Both the position numbers and the translations under genes were made by a program. From contig CAKURW010000005.1 in the NCBI GenBank assembly GCA_934675795.1, forward strand, positions 1-55,353: a stretch of DNA of 55,353 bases, in the 5' to 3' direction. This stretch comes from an uncultured Collinsella sp. GTDB taxonomy: Bacteria; Actinomycetota; Coriobacteriia; Coriobacteriales; Coriobacteriaceae. The notes beneath the pieces are model-generated. The model searched no databases. It saw only the letters and a program-made list of their open reading frames with translations, and was not told the DNA's origin. Positions 1 to 8,487 of this stretch are shown piece after piece; position 1 is the first letter of the stretch, and each line of letters starts with the position of its first letter.

Positions 1-222
1 GATGCCGAGCACCATATACTCGGTAAAATGCGCGCACTTGCGAACAACAAAGTTGGTCACCCATTCATATGGAAGTCCCACGCCGTGCAGGAAACCGCGG
101 ATAGCTTCCATAACCGTTAGGCTCAGCGAGCCCGACCCCGAGCCGGGAACCAGCGAATTGCCCCAGATCAAGAGCGCCATCAGGCAGGTTACAACCGCCC
201 ATTTTCGATTGATCTTAACCAT
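1..222 (-). CDS. VanZ-like family protein (partial, N-terminal part)
   Basis: This reading frame is not a complete gene: it starts at an ATG at 222 and stays open for 74 codons to the left edge. It has a hydrophobic N-terminal segment (about residues 8-22) followed by a GNSLVPG stretch and then RKCAHFTEYMVLG. The R-K-x-A-H-F-x-E-Y pattern is typical of the VanZ-like membrane family, whose biochemical role is mostly unknown apart from teicoplanin resistance in the founding member. It starts 7 bp after the stop of the upstream gene and a GGAGG lies about 12 bases before the ATG, so the two are probably cotranscribed. Family assignment is good for such a short fragment, but nothing is known of the C-terminal part. 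Confidence 0.75.
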   Translation of the reverse strand, partial: MVKINRKWAVVTCLMALLIWGNSLVPGSGSGSLSLTVMEAIRGFLHGVGLPYEWVTNFVVRKCAHFTEYMVLGI

Positions 223-229
223 GCAGAAG

Positions 230-1629
230 TTATGCCTCCGCGCGGAGCGGCGCGAAGCTGGCGGTACCGCCCTCGATAACGCTCAGATAGGCACGGCCCG
301 TACGCTTGGCGGTTGAGGACTGCAGGCGCTCGATCTCTTCCTCGAGGATCTGATTGACGCGCTCGTGACGACGGTTTTCCATAATGCCGGCGGCAATAGC
401 CTCGGCCCGCTCGATGCTCTCGCGCGAGATACGGGCAGTATCCTCGGGGAACACAGCACTGTGACGGCCGACATAGGCGGGGGCAGCAGGCTGAGGGGCA
501 GCGACGGGAGCGGGGGCTGCAACAGGAGCAGGCTCGTCAATCTCATCCAGAATCGCGGTGGCGGCGGCCCACATGTCCTCGTGGCCCGAGTAATCAGCCA
601 TGGGGACATCAACCTCGAGTGAGGCATCCGGAAGGTCGCCGGTGTCGATGCGATCTTGGGCATCAATCGATGCGGTGATGGCTGCAGGCTCATCGAGGTC
701 ATCGAAATCGATATCCGCGGCACCGGAGATGATAGGCATGCTGGCGAGGTTTACATTGTACGGCGCAGCCTCAGCCGCCTGCTGCTGGGCAGGAGCGCCC
801 CACAGCGAGCTTTCGGCGGCACGGCGGGCGGCAACGGCCTCCTCGTCCGCGGCCATGGCTTCATCAACGTACGAATTGTCGGCAGAAGCGTTCGCGTCCG
901 CCGAGGTAGCGCTGCAGGCGTTATTGGCTGCCGCGTTGGCAACGAGTGCCACGAAAGCCGCCGTGCTGCCCGCAGGGGCGGCCTGGGAGCCCGACACGGC
1001 GCGTGCCGCAGCGGCGATGTCATCGCGATTGAAGGAGCCGGTCTGCCCGCCGTTGGTGAGCTCGTCGATGGCGACTTGATAGACGTCGCGCGAGCGCGCA
1101 GGGTCGCAGCTAACCGGCGAATCGTCGTCGAGCATGCTGTCGATCATGGACCAAGCCTCGGCCTCGTCCATGGCATCTGCGGCTCGAGCGATGGTAGGGA
1201 CACCATCGTCGGCATGACGGCGTTGGAACGCACCGGTCAGGCCGGAAAGGAATGCCGAGGTAGACTGCTCCGACTGAGCCTGAAAAGCAGAAGCCGCAGC
1301 GTATGGAGTCGCATCCTGCTGCTGAGCTGGAATCGAGGCGGTCTTGAACTCGCTTTGATGCTGATTGAGATTGGCGGCACCGCCCATGGCATCGGGCTGG
1401 AACAGACGCTCTTCACGCTGCGCACGATACTCGGAGATACCCAGCGAGGCGGCATAGATGCCCACGCCCGCCACCGCGCCCACGGCGAAGGGAACCGCAC
1501 CCGCCACGACCGTCTCGTTCACAGACGAAAACGGCAGCGTCGCGGCATACATAACCACGGGAGCGGCAAGGCCGATCCCGCACGAAAGTCCGGCAAGGAC
1601 TGCTCGTTGTGTTGCATCAGAAGAAGCCA
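230..1629 (-). CDS. Ala-rich membrane protein of unknown function
   Basis: I do not recognise this 466-residue protein. I chose the ATG at 1629 because GGGGAGAGCTC precedes it; a longer version to 1657 has no such site. Two hydrophobic segments near the N-terminus (about residues 10-30 and 40-62) suggest a hairpin anchor. The rest is a long hydrophilic, Ala- and Asp/Glu-rich region of low complexity, then a basic, Arg-rich helical stretch near the end (about residues 400-450). It may be a membrane-anchored cytoplasmic scaffold, but that is only inference. The VanZ-like gene follows 7 bp downstream. A possible promoter lies at 1767-1795, giving a leader of about 130 nt. Confidence 0.7.
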
Positions 1630-1766
1630 TGAGCTCTCCCCATCTTCCAGCACCCAAATCGCATCATTCAGTTGGCTGCGCGAGAGAAGATGAAGCGGGG
1701 CTATGCCCCAAAGCAACGGTATATGGTTCGTTTCATCTGCGTTTTCCGTCGCGAAGCTTAAAAGCT

Positions 1767-1795
1767 ATTATGCGAAACCGCCCTGCCGATTGCAA
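1767..1795 (-). promoter_or_regulatory. Candidate sigma-70 type promoter
   Basis: On the minus strand a TTGCAA hexamer (1795-1790) is followed after exactly 17 bases by CATAAT (1772-1767). It would drive the Ala-rich membrane protein gene starting at 1629. The rest of 1630-1943 holds only the rho terminator and no convincing gene. Confidence 0.45.
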
Positions 1796-1875
1796 GCGAC
1801 GATGTAGGATTGAAACGGGAAACCTGCTGCTCGTCGGTCTTACGGTCAAAAATAAGCGCGGAGCGGCGCTATGGA

Positions 1876-1906
1876 AAAGGGCCGAGGCTCAAAGCCCCGA
1901 CCCTTT
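1876..1906 (-). terminator. Hairpin terminator downstream of rho
   Basis: A 14-bp stem with two G-U pairs closes over a 3-base loop, 38 bases after the rho stop on the minus strand. The right arm is followed by a short TTTT on the transcribed strand. It separates rho from the next minus-strand gene. Confidence 0.65.
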
Positions 1907-1943
1907 ATCACATTGATGACTATCGCTGCGCGTAGATGACAAC

Positions 1944-4499
1944 CTAGAACGTCTGCTCGTAATCACTGTGTTTTTTGGCCGAACGCACCAGGAACTCCTG
2001 GTTGGTGTTGGTGCCCTTAAGACCCTTGATAAACGACGCCGCCGCGCGCTCGGTATTGTTCATGCCGGCGAGTATGCGACGCAGGCCAAAGACAAACGGG
2101 CGCATCTGCTCGTCGACCAGCAGGTCCTCGTTGCGCGTACCGGAGGCAACGGGATCGATGGCCGGGAAGATGCGACGATCGGCAAGGTCGCGGTCGAGCT
2201 TGAGCTCCATGTTACCGGTGCCCTTGAACTCCTCAAAGATGACCTCGTCCATCTTTGAGCCGGTGTCGATGAGGGCGGAGGCAAGAATGGTAAGCGAGCC
2301 GCCGTTCTCGATGTTGCGGGCTGCACCCAGGAAGCGCTTGGGCGGATACAGGGCCGCCGAATCGACACCGCCCGAAAGGATACGGCCCGAAGCGGGCGCC
2401 GCCAGGTTGTAGGCGCGGGCAAGACGCGTGATGGAGTCGAGCACCACCACGACATCGCCGCCCAGCTCCACGATGCGCTTGGCGCGCTCGATGACGAGCT
2501 CGGCCACGCGGGTGTGGTTGTCGGCGGGCATATCGAAGGTCGAGGCCACGACCTCGCCCTTGATGGAGCGCTGCATATCGGTGACCTCTTCGGGGCGCTC
2601 GTCGACGAGCAGGCAGATCAGGTGCACCTCGGGGTTATTGATCGAGATGGACTGGCAGATCTTCTTGAGGATCGTGGTCTTGCCGGCCTTGGGCGGCGAC
2701 ACGATCAGGCCGCGCTGGCCCTTGCCGATCGGCGACACGATATCGATGGCGCGACCGGTGATGGAGTCCTTGCCGTGCTCCATACGCAGCGGCTCGCTGG
2801 GATAGACCGGGGTCAGATCGCCGAACTTGGGGCGGTTGCGGATCTGCTCGGGATCCAGCCCGTTGACGGTCGTGATCTTGGCGAGGCCGGCGCGCTTGTC
2901 GCCGCCGCGCGAGGGGCGCAGGGAGCCCTCGATGACATCGCCCGTGCGCAGGCGCGCGGAGCGGATGAGGTAGGCGGGCACGAAGGCGTCGTCGTTGGAC
3001 TTCATATAGCCATGGGCATGGATGATGCCGGAGCTGTCCGGACGAATCTGCAGGATACCCTTAATGTCGCGGAAGCCCTCGGCCTTCGCGGCGGTGGTGT
3101 AGATCTCCTCGACGAGCTCAGCCTTCTTTTTGCCGGTCGTCTCGATCTCGAACTCTTTTGCCTTCTCGCGCAGCTCGGCGACCTTCATGGCCGCAAGCTC
3201 CTCGCGCGAAAGCGTGGGCTCGGTGGGGGCGGAGTTACGCTCCTTGTTGCGCTGCTTGCGGTCGCGCTGGCGGTTGCGGCGGTCGTTGTTGCGATCGTCC
3301 TTGCGCTCGTTGCGCTCGTCGTTGCGCTTGTGCTGGCGACGGTTGGGACGAGTGCCGTCTTCGCCCTCGGCGGGCGCGGCACCATCGGTTGCGGCGGCGT
3401 CAACATTGGACGCAGCGGCGTCATTGGCCTCGGCGCCGGTATCGACCTGCGCTTCGACGCCAGCCTGCTGCTCGGCGGCCTTGGCCTTAGCGGACTTCTT
3501 ACGGCCGCGCTTGGGTTTCTCGGACGCAGGCTGTTCGACGTCCTGGGGCTCGGCGGCATCAGCCGATGCATCGGCGGTCGTCTCGGCGGAATCCTCGGAC
3601 GCGCCCTTCTTGGAGGCCTTAGCCTTGGACGTGCGCTTAGCAGCGGTGCGACGGCTGCGACCGGGACGGATGTCGGCGGGCTCGGCATCGGCGGGAGCGG
3701 CCTCGGAAGTCGTAGCATCCTGGACGGGTGCATCGGCAGCGGTTGCAGACTCGGCGGTCGCCGCAGCATCCCGAGCGGCTGCAGCTGCGGCTGCGGCCTT
3801 CTCTGCCTCGACGAAGGCCTTGGGCTTGCGACCGCGACGGTGCGGGCGCAAAGCCGGATCGACAACGGGAACTTCGCTGGCCTCGACAGGCACAGCGGGC
3901 TCAGCAGGCGATGCGCCCTCCCCTGCCGCGGAACGGACCGAAGCCTCAGTGAGCTCGGGGGTTACCTGTTCCGCAACCTGATCGGCCTTAGCAGCCGTGC
4001 GGCGGCGTGTGCGCGGTGCCGGCTTCTCGGTCGGCAGGTCGGCGGCAGGGGTCTCGGGCACAGACGGAGCTGCAAGCTCGGTCAGAGCCGCGGCCTCGCG
4101 CTCGGCAGCACGACGGCGGGCGCGCACCACCTGAGCCTCGCTAATCTGCGCCAACGCACGTGCCTGCGCGACCTCATCGGAAATCGGCGCCGAGGAGTCA
4201 GCTGCAACGGTGCGCTTGGCGCGCGTCGTGCGCGTGGTACGGCGCTTGGGCTTGGTGACCTCCTCGCCGTCAGTGGCAGGCTTGGCCGTGTGGCGCGTGA
4301 GCTTGGGCTTTGCCGGAGCAGCCTCCTCACCAGTTGTAGGCACGGCCTTCTCAGCCGCCACAGGCATAGGCGTCGAAGCAGCCTTAGGCGTCTCAGGAGC
4401 CGAGGCTTGCGCGGGCGCCGCGACCTGGTCCGACGCAACCGGTGCAGCGGGAGCGGCCTGCGTCGTCGTTATTTCGTTTTCTTGCTGTTGATCAGACAC
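1944..4499 (-). CDS. rho: Transcription termination factor Rho with very long N-terminal extension
   Basis: Rho is a hexameric RNA-dependent ATPase that ends transcription. At 851 residues this one is about twice the length of the Escherichia coli protein. Residues 1 to about 425 are low-complexity, rich in Ala, Lys, Arg, Glu and Thr, with repeated R-R-x-x-A-K-R clusters. A Rho N-terminal helical domain follows (starting LSREELAAMKVAELREKA), then the cold-shock-like RNA-binding domain (GILQIRPDSSGIIHAHGY), the Walker A loop SPPKAGKTT near residue 600 and the Walker B strand VVVVLDSITRLARAYN. RIFPAIDPVASGTRNEDLL and the C-terminus are normal. Start is GTG at 4499, the first codon of a clean frame. 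Large basic insertions are known in actinobacterial Rho; the extension may give extra RNA binding or phase separation, which is inference. Confidence 0.97.
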   Translation of the reverse strand: MSDQQQENEITTTQAAPAAPVASDQVAAPAQASAPETPKAASTPMPVAAEKAVPTTGEEAAPAKPKLTRHTAKPATDGEEVTKPKRRTTRTTRAKRTVAADSSAPISDEVAQARALAQISEAQVVRARRRAAEREAAALTELAAPSVPETPAADLPTEKPAPRTRRRTAAKADQVAEQVTPELTEASVRSAAGEGASPAEPAVPVEASEVPVVDPALRPHRRGRKPKAFVEAEKAAAAAAAARDAAATAESATAADAPVQDATTSEAAPADAEPADIRPGRSRRTAAKRTSKAKASKKGASEDSAETTADASADAAEPQDVEQPASEKPKRGRKKSAKAKAAEQQAGVEAQVDTGAEANDAAASNVDAAATDGAAPAEGEDGTRPNRRQHKRNDERNERKDDRNNDRRNRQRDRKQRNKERNSAPTEPTLSREELAAMKVAELREKAKEFEIETTGKKKAELVEEIYTTAAKAEGFRDIKGILQIRPDSSGIIHAHGYMKSNDDAFVPAYLIRSARLRTGDVIEGSLRPSRGGDKRAGLAKITTVNGLDPEQIRNRPKFGDLTPVYPSEPLRMEHGKDSITGRAIDIVSPIGKGQRGLIVSPPKAGKTTILKKICQSISINNPEVHLICLLVDERPEEVTDMQRSIKGEVVASTFDMPADNHTRVAELVIERAKRIVELGGDVVVVLDSITRLARAYNLAAPASGRILSGGVDSAALYPPKRFLGAARNIENGGSLTILASALIDTGSKMDEVIFEEFKGTGNMELKLDRDLADRRIFPAIDPVASGTRNEDLLVDEQMRPFVFGLRRILAGMNNTERAAASFIKGLKGTNTNQEFLVRSAKKHSDYEQTF

Positions 4500-4642
4500 A
4501 GTGTTTGCTCAACTTTCTTTTCAAGCCCTGTGATCACATGCTCCCTGCATAAACCTTCAGGGCGGCTAAACAGTCTAGTTCCGTTCAAAACGACGGACAT
4601 CATTGATCTGTATCGAGATGATTGCGTCAACTACGCAGCGTT

Positions 4643-4670
4643 AGTGTAACACAACCGCCGCCACCTGCAA
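4643..4670 (-). promoter_or_regulatory. Candidate rho promoter
   Basis: On the minus strand TTGCAG (4670-4665) and TACACT (4648-4643) are separated by 16 bases. The predicted leader to the GTG at 4499 is about 135 nt, room for the leader control often seen for rho, though no clear attenuator hairpin is evident. Confidence 0.45.
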
Positions 4671-4672
4671 CT

Positions 4673-4716
4673 TAGTCATTGGGGGCGTTCTTAAACGACT
4701 AGTCAAAAGGGACACT
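4673..4716. repeat. Dispersed repeat with ACGACTAGTC core, copy 1
   Basis: The segment TAGTCATTGGG, then GTTCTTAAACGACTAGTC, then GGGACAC is shared nearly base for base with 24140-24184, differing by a few bases. It belongs with the other GGGACA-containing repeats of this window. It lies just upstream of the candidate rho promoter. Confidence 0.6.
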
Positions 4717-4754
4717 CTTTGGTTTACCACCCACAAATCAGACTGCCTCCGCCA

Positions 4755-4904
4755 AAACTATGGCGGTTTACTACGACGAATCGCTCAACCGCGACCACTC
4801 CGAAACATGTTGAACTAAAACCGCAGGTAGATGCCTTGCGCTTTTTTGCGAAAAGCCGGCGTGGTTAGAATTCCTCAATTCATCGTAGTAAACCGGCATA
4901 GTTT
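4755..4904. repeat. 27-bp imperfect inverted repeat pair flanking 96 bp
   Basis: The left arm 4755-4781 (begins AAACTATGGCGGTTTACTAC) and right arm 4878-4904 are reverse complements at 24 of 27 positions. The 96 bases between them carry no open frame. The unit sits in the 529-bp gap between rho and argS, which is AT-richer than the genes and otherwise holds the rho promoter and the argS terminator. It could be a remnant of a miniature mobile element or a regulatory cruciform. Confidence 0.6.
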
Positions 4905-4948
4905 CGTATTTCCAGCTGTTCCAAATTCGTCAATACGTCGGCATTTGC

Positions 4949-4983
4949 GAAAAAAGCCCGACCTCCGTGGGAGATCGGGCTTT
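4949..4983 (-). terminator. argS intrinsic terminator
   Basis: On the minus strand GCCCGATCTCC pairs with GGAGGTCGGGC over a 3-base loop (hairpin 4956-4980; 11 bp with one G-U pair) and is followed by TTTTTT. It lies 45 bases after the argS stop. Confidence 0.9.
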
Positions 4984-5028
4984 CAAGGCTCAGTTAAACC
5001 AAACCTGCGCGGTCAAATGACCCGTAGC

Positions 5029-6882
5029 TTACATCTGCTCGGGAGCGGAGACACCAACAAGGGTGAGCACCAGGGCGAGCGTCACGCGGACGGCGTCGCA
5101 AGCGGCCAGACGGGCGCGCGAAAGCTCGGGGTCGACGGGACGGCCCTCGCTCGGCAGAACCTGGCAGGCAGCATAGAAGCTGTGGAAGTCGCCGGCGAGT
5201 TCCTCAGCAAAGTGCGTCAGACGGAACGGGGCGCGGTCGCGAGCGCAGCTGGCGATGAGGTCGGTGAGCTCGTTGAGCTTGCGCGAAAGGGCGAGCTCGG
5301 TCGGGTCGGTCAGCAGCGAGTAATCGACGTTCTCACCGATGGCCTTGGCGGCGACGGCCTTCATGCCCATCTCGTCAGCCTGCTCGGGCGTAACGTCAGC
5401 GGCACGACGCAGGATGGAGCACACGCGGGCGTGAGCGTACTGCACGTAATAGACCGGGTTGGAGTTGTCGCGCTTCTTGACGGCCTCGATATCGAAGTCG
5501 ACCATCTGGTTGGAGCTCTTGGAGATGAGCGTGTAACGAGCGGCGTCGGAGCCAACCTCGTCGACGAGCTCCTGCAGGGTCACCATGGTGCCCTTGCGCT
5601 TGGACATACGGACGGGCTTGCCGTTACGCAGCAGGTTGACGAGCTGGCCCAGCAGAACCTCGAACTTGCCGGGGTAACCCAAGGCATCGCAGACGCAGCG
5701 GACGCGCTCGATGTAGCCGTGGTGGTCGGCGCCCCAGATGTCGATGACGTGGTCGACGCGCTGGAACTTATCCCAGTGATAGGCGACGTCGGAGGCGAAG
5801 TAGGTGTACTCGCCGTCGGACTTGATCAGAACGCGGTCCTTGTCATCGCCCAGGTCGGTGGAGCGGAACCACAGGGCGCCGTCCTTAGTGTAGAGGTAGC
5901 CCATCTTGTCGAGCTTCTCAAAAGCGCGGTCGACGGCGGAGGTGCCGGCGGTCTCGCCCTCGGTGTCCTTCACATACAGCGAGCGCTCGGAGAACCAACG
6001 ATCGAAGTCGCAATTGACGGCGTGGCAGAGGTCGCGCATGTTGTCGACCATCTTTACATAGCCGCGCTCGCGGAAGCTCTCCATGCGCTTCTGCGGATCG
6101 GCGTTGACCCACTTATCGCCGTCGGTGCGCCAGAACTCGGCGGCCTCGTCGATGATGTAGTCGCCGCCGTAGGAGTCCTTGCCCAGAGTCTCGGCAAAGT
6201 TGTCCTGGTACGGATGGGTCTCGGGGTGCTCGTCGTTCTCGTCGGCAACAAAGGCGTCGCGGTCTGCGATCAGCAGCTTGTGAGCCTCGTCGATATCCAC
6301 ACCCTGCTTGGCGATGATGTCGGCAAGCTGCATATAGCGCGTGCTGATGGAGTTGCCGAAGGTGTTCATCTGAGAGCCGTGGTCGTTAATGTAGAACTCA
6401 CGCTGGATATCGTAACCGGCGTGGTCCATCACACGGCAAAGGGAGTCGCCCAGAGCGGCCCAGCGGCCATGGCCGATGTGCATGGGGCCGACGGGGTTGG
6501 CGGAGACGAACTCGACCTGGGTCTTCAGGCCGCCACCGACGTTGGACTTAGCGAAGTCCATACCCTTCTCGCGAGCCTCGCCAAAGATGGCATTCTTGAC
6601 GGCAACGGAGAGGTAGAAGTTGATGAAGCCGGGGCCTGCGATCTCGACCTTCTCGATCGCGGGGTCCTCGGGCATATGGGCAACGATGGCCTCGGCGATC
6701 TTGCGCGGGGCGCAATGGGCCAGCTTGGCGGACTTCAGGGCCATGGTAGAGGTCCACTCGCCATGAGAAGTGTCAGCCGGTCGCTCGATAGCGCAATCGT
6801 CAAGTTCAAATGCGGAAAGGTCGCCGGCCTCCTGGGCCGCAGCAAGCGCAGCGCGTACCAGCTCTTCAATCTTCTCGGGCAT
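5029..6882 (-). CDS. argS: Arginyl-tRNA synthetase
   Basis: This class I synthetase charges tRNA-Arg with arginine in the cytoplasm. The 617-residue protein has the N-terminal Add-1 type domain that recognises the tRNA D-loop, the HIGH signature as GPMHIGHGRWAALGD (after SANP), the GADHHGYIERV segment and the KMSKS-like loop as VRMSKRKGT. The C-terminal helical anticodon-binding domain ends in LVLTLVGVSAPEQM. Start is ATG at 6882, preceded by AAGGAGG with ideal spacing; an upstream in-frame extension to 7011 lacks a ribosome site. The intrinsic terminator lies just beyond its stop. Confidence 0.97.
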   Translation of the reverse strand: MPEKIEELVRAALAAAQEAGDLSAFELDDCAIERPADTSHGEWTSTMALKSAKLAHCAPRKIAEAIVAHMPEDPAIEKVEIAGPGFINFYLSVAVKNAIFGEAREKGMDFAKSNVGGGLKTQVEFVSANPVGPMHIGHGRWAALGDSLCRVMDHAGYDIQREFYINDHGSQMNTFGNSISTRYMQLADIIAKQGVDIDEAHKLLIADRDAFVADENDEHPETHPYQDNFAETLGKDSYGGDYIIDEAAEFWRTDGDKWVNADPQKRMESFRERGYVKMVDNMRDLCHAVNCDFDRWFSERSLYVKDTEGETAGTSAVDRAFEKLDKMGYLYTKDGALWFRSTDLGDDKDRVLIKSDGEYTYFASDVAYHWDKFQRVDHVIDIWGADHHGYIERVRCVCDALGYPGKFEVLLGQLVNLLRNGKPVRMSKRKGTMVTLQELVDEVGSDAARYTLISKSSNQMVDFDIEAVKKRDNSNPVYYVQYAHARVCSILRRAADVTPEQADEMGMKAVAAKAIGENVDYSLLTDPTELALSRKLNELTDLIASCARDRAPFRLTHFAEELAGDFHSFYAACQVLPSEGRPVDPELSRARLAACDAVRVTLALVLTLVGVSAPEQM

Positions 6883-7224
6883 AGATCCTCCTTGTGTTAA
6901 AGCCCCCGAGCTCTTGGTCACTCGTAGGGCAAAAGCCAGAGTTTGTAGCACTCTATCACAAGCGACGGGCACTGTCGCAGGGTAAAGCCAATAGATATTG
7001 CATATGCACAAAAATGACTACAGCTTGTATGGAGTCACTCAAAGATGCCGGTCTGCCTGCAGATTATGCAGGCGTTGAAAATGCGTAAAGGTGTGAATGA
7101 GCTGCGTCTGTTATCGAATACTCTTACCTATCAGAGTTGTGTGCTTTTCCTGCATAAAGTAACGGTTTGCGCACGTCAGCGTGTTATTCTAGACATACGT
7201 AAATTCGTATAAGTTGGAGGTAGC
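6883..7224. other. Divergent intergenic region argS / carD-like
   Basis: These 342 bases contain the start signals of two divergent genes: AAGGAGG for argS and TTGGAGG for the carD-like gene. A TATTCT before the latter (about 7186-7191) is a possible -10 element, without a clear -35. I see no gene or strong hairpin here. Confidence 0.5.
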
Positions 7225-7710
7225 ATGTTCTCAATCGGTCAACACGTCATTCATCCGGGTCAGGGAGTCTGCACCGTCGTCGGTTTTAGGGACGACACAC
7301 CGCAGCCCATGCTACTGCTCGAGACCAAGCAGGGACATGCGCAGACGATCCTCATGTACCCCGTGGCGCAGGCCGACCGTTTGCACGCCGCCATCTCGCA
7401 GCAAGATGCCGAGCACCTGCTGAGCCACTATGACGAGCTGGAGTGCGACACTTTTACCGAGCGCAACAGTTCACTTGAGGAGACGCACTTTAAGCAGCAG
7501 CTCAAGCTGGGCGCGCCCGAGACGGTCCGCGTGGCAAAAACCATGATGCACCGCATTCGCCAGGCCGAGGAAGCTGATAAAAAGCCCAGCTCCTACTACA
7601 TGCGCGTACTCAAGGAAGCCAAGCGCCGCTCCATCGAGGAGTTCGCTGTGGCCTTGGGCGTCACCGAGGAGGACGCCGAAGCCCGCCTAGCCCAAGCCGC
7701 CCTCAACTAA
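7225..7710 (+). CDS. CarD/CdnL-type RNA polymerase-binding regulator
   Basis: The 161-residue protein begins MFSIGQHVIHPGQGVCTV, the hallmark of the CarD/TRCF RNA-polymerase interaction domain (about residues 1-65). It is followed by a helical C-terminal region (SYYMRVLKEAKRRSIEEF), as in CarD and CdnL proteins that bind the beta subunit and stabilise open promoter complexes. ATG at 7225 has TTGGAGG seven bases upstream. It is a single-gene unit ended by the hairpin at 7724. Length is typical. The domain call is good; which CarD subfamily it belongs to cannot be settled by eye. Confidence 0.88.
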   Translation: MFSIGQHVIHPGQGVCTVVGFRDDTPQPMLLLETKQGHAQTILMYPVAQADRLHAAISQQDAEHLLSHYDELECDTFTERNSSLEETHFKQQLKLGAPETVRVAKTMMHRIRQAEEADKKPSSYYMRVLKEAKRRSIEEFAVALGVTEEDAEARLAQAALN

Positions 7711-7723
7711 CCCATCCGCGCCA

Positions 7724-7764
7724 AAAACCACCACAAAGGGGACAGGCACCTTTGTGGTGGTTTT
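7724..7764 (+). repeat. GGGGACAGGCACC hairpin repeat, copy 1 (also terminator)
   Basis: A perfect 15-bp stem, AAAACCACCACAAAG with CTTTGTGGTGGTTTT, closes over GGGACAGGCAC. It begins 14 bases after the carD-like stop and its right arm ends in TTTT, so it can act as an intrinsic terminator. Further copies lie at 8434, 19241 (right arm only), 21317 and 22274. Confidence 0.85.
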
Positions 7765-7818
7765 CTTGTTCTAGTAGTATTCATTCTTATCGATACCCAC
7801 GAGCACAAGGAGTCTCCT

Positions 7819-8418
7819 ATGGCAGAGCCGCTTACCGCCGGAATCACCCGCGACCGCGCGTTTGAACTGCTTAACGGGCACAACAAAGACCCGTTCCACA
7901 TCACCCATGGCGAGACGGTCGAGGGCATCATGCGCTACTTTGCGCGCGAGTTCGACCCCGAGAACGAGGAGTTTTGGGGCATCGTCGGCCTGCTGCACGA
8001 CTTGGATTGGGAGGAGCATGAGGACGACCCCATGAACCACACCATCTATGCTGCCGAGATTCTTAAGGGCGAAGGTGCGTCTCCCGAGCTCATTCGCGCC
8101 ATCCAGACGCACACGTCGGACTTCAACACCTCGCTGCCCAAACCCGAGCTGCAGATGGAGAAGATCCTGTTTGCCTGCGATGAGCTCACCGGCCTGATCG
8201 GCGCCGCCGTCATCATGCGCCCGAGCAAGAGCGTTATGGACTTTACGACCAAGTCGCTCAAGAAGAAGTTCAAGGACAAGCGCTTTGCCGCCGGCTGCTC
8301 GCGCGACGTGATTTCGCAGGGCGCCGAGATGCTCGGCTGGGAGCTCCCCGAGCTCTTTGACCGCACCATCGCGGCCATGCAGTCCTTCGCGCCCGATCGC
8401 GATACCTTCCAGGCCTAA
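7819..8418 (+). CDS. HD-domain hydrolase
   Basis: This 199-residue soluble protein has the HD metal-binding pattern: His in DPFHITHGETVEG, HD in GLLHDLDWEEH, a later HT (residues about 97-98) and an Asp in ACDELTGLIGAAVIM. Such HD/HDIG proteins are metal-dependent phosphohydrolases, often of nucleotides; the substrate cannot be told here. ATG at 7819 is preceded by AAGGAGTCTCCT. It stands alone between two copies of the hairpin repeat that probably serve as terminators before and after it. Confidence 0.8.
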   Translation: MAEPLTAGITRDRAFELLNGHNKDPFHITHGETVEGIMRYFAREFDPENEEFWGIVGLLHDLDWEEHEDDPMNHTIYAAEILKGEGASPELIRAIQTHTSDFNTSLPKPELQMEKILFACDELTGLIGAAVIMRPSKSVMDFTTKSLKKKFKDKRFAAGCSRDVISQGAEMLGWELPELFDRTIAAMQSFAPDRDTFQA

Positions 8419-8433
8419 CCGCCCGCGCCAGCT

Positions 8434-8474
8434 AAAACCGCCACAAAGGGGACAGGCACCTTTGTGGCGGTTTT
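8434..8474 (+). repeat. GGGGACAGGCACC hairpin repeat, copy 2 with compensatory change
   Basis: AAAACCGCCACAAAG pairs perfectly with CTTTGTGGCGGTTTT. Compared with copy 1, one T-A pair has become C-G on both arms, so the stem is kept. It starts 16 bases after the HD-protein stop and has a TTTTT tail, and lies downstream of proA on the other strand too. Confidence 0.85.
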
Positions 8475-8487
8475 TCTTGCGCGGTCG

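Noticed and set aside
2514..4649. Long plus-strand open frame opposite rho, and similar long frames opposite argS, brxL, BrxC and others
   Set aside because: They mirror Ala/Arg-rich genes in GC-rich DNA, have Leu/Gly/Arg low-complexity translations and no recognisable domain, while the minus-strand genes carry clear motifs.
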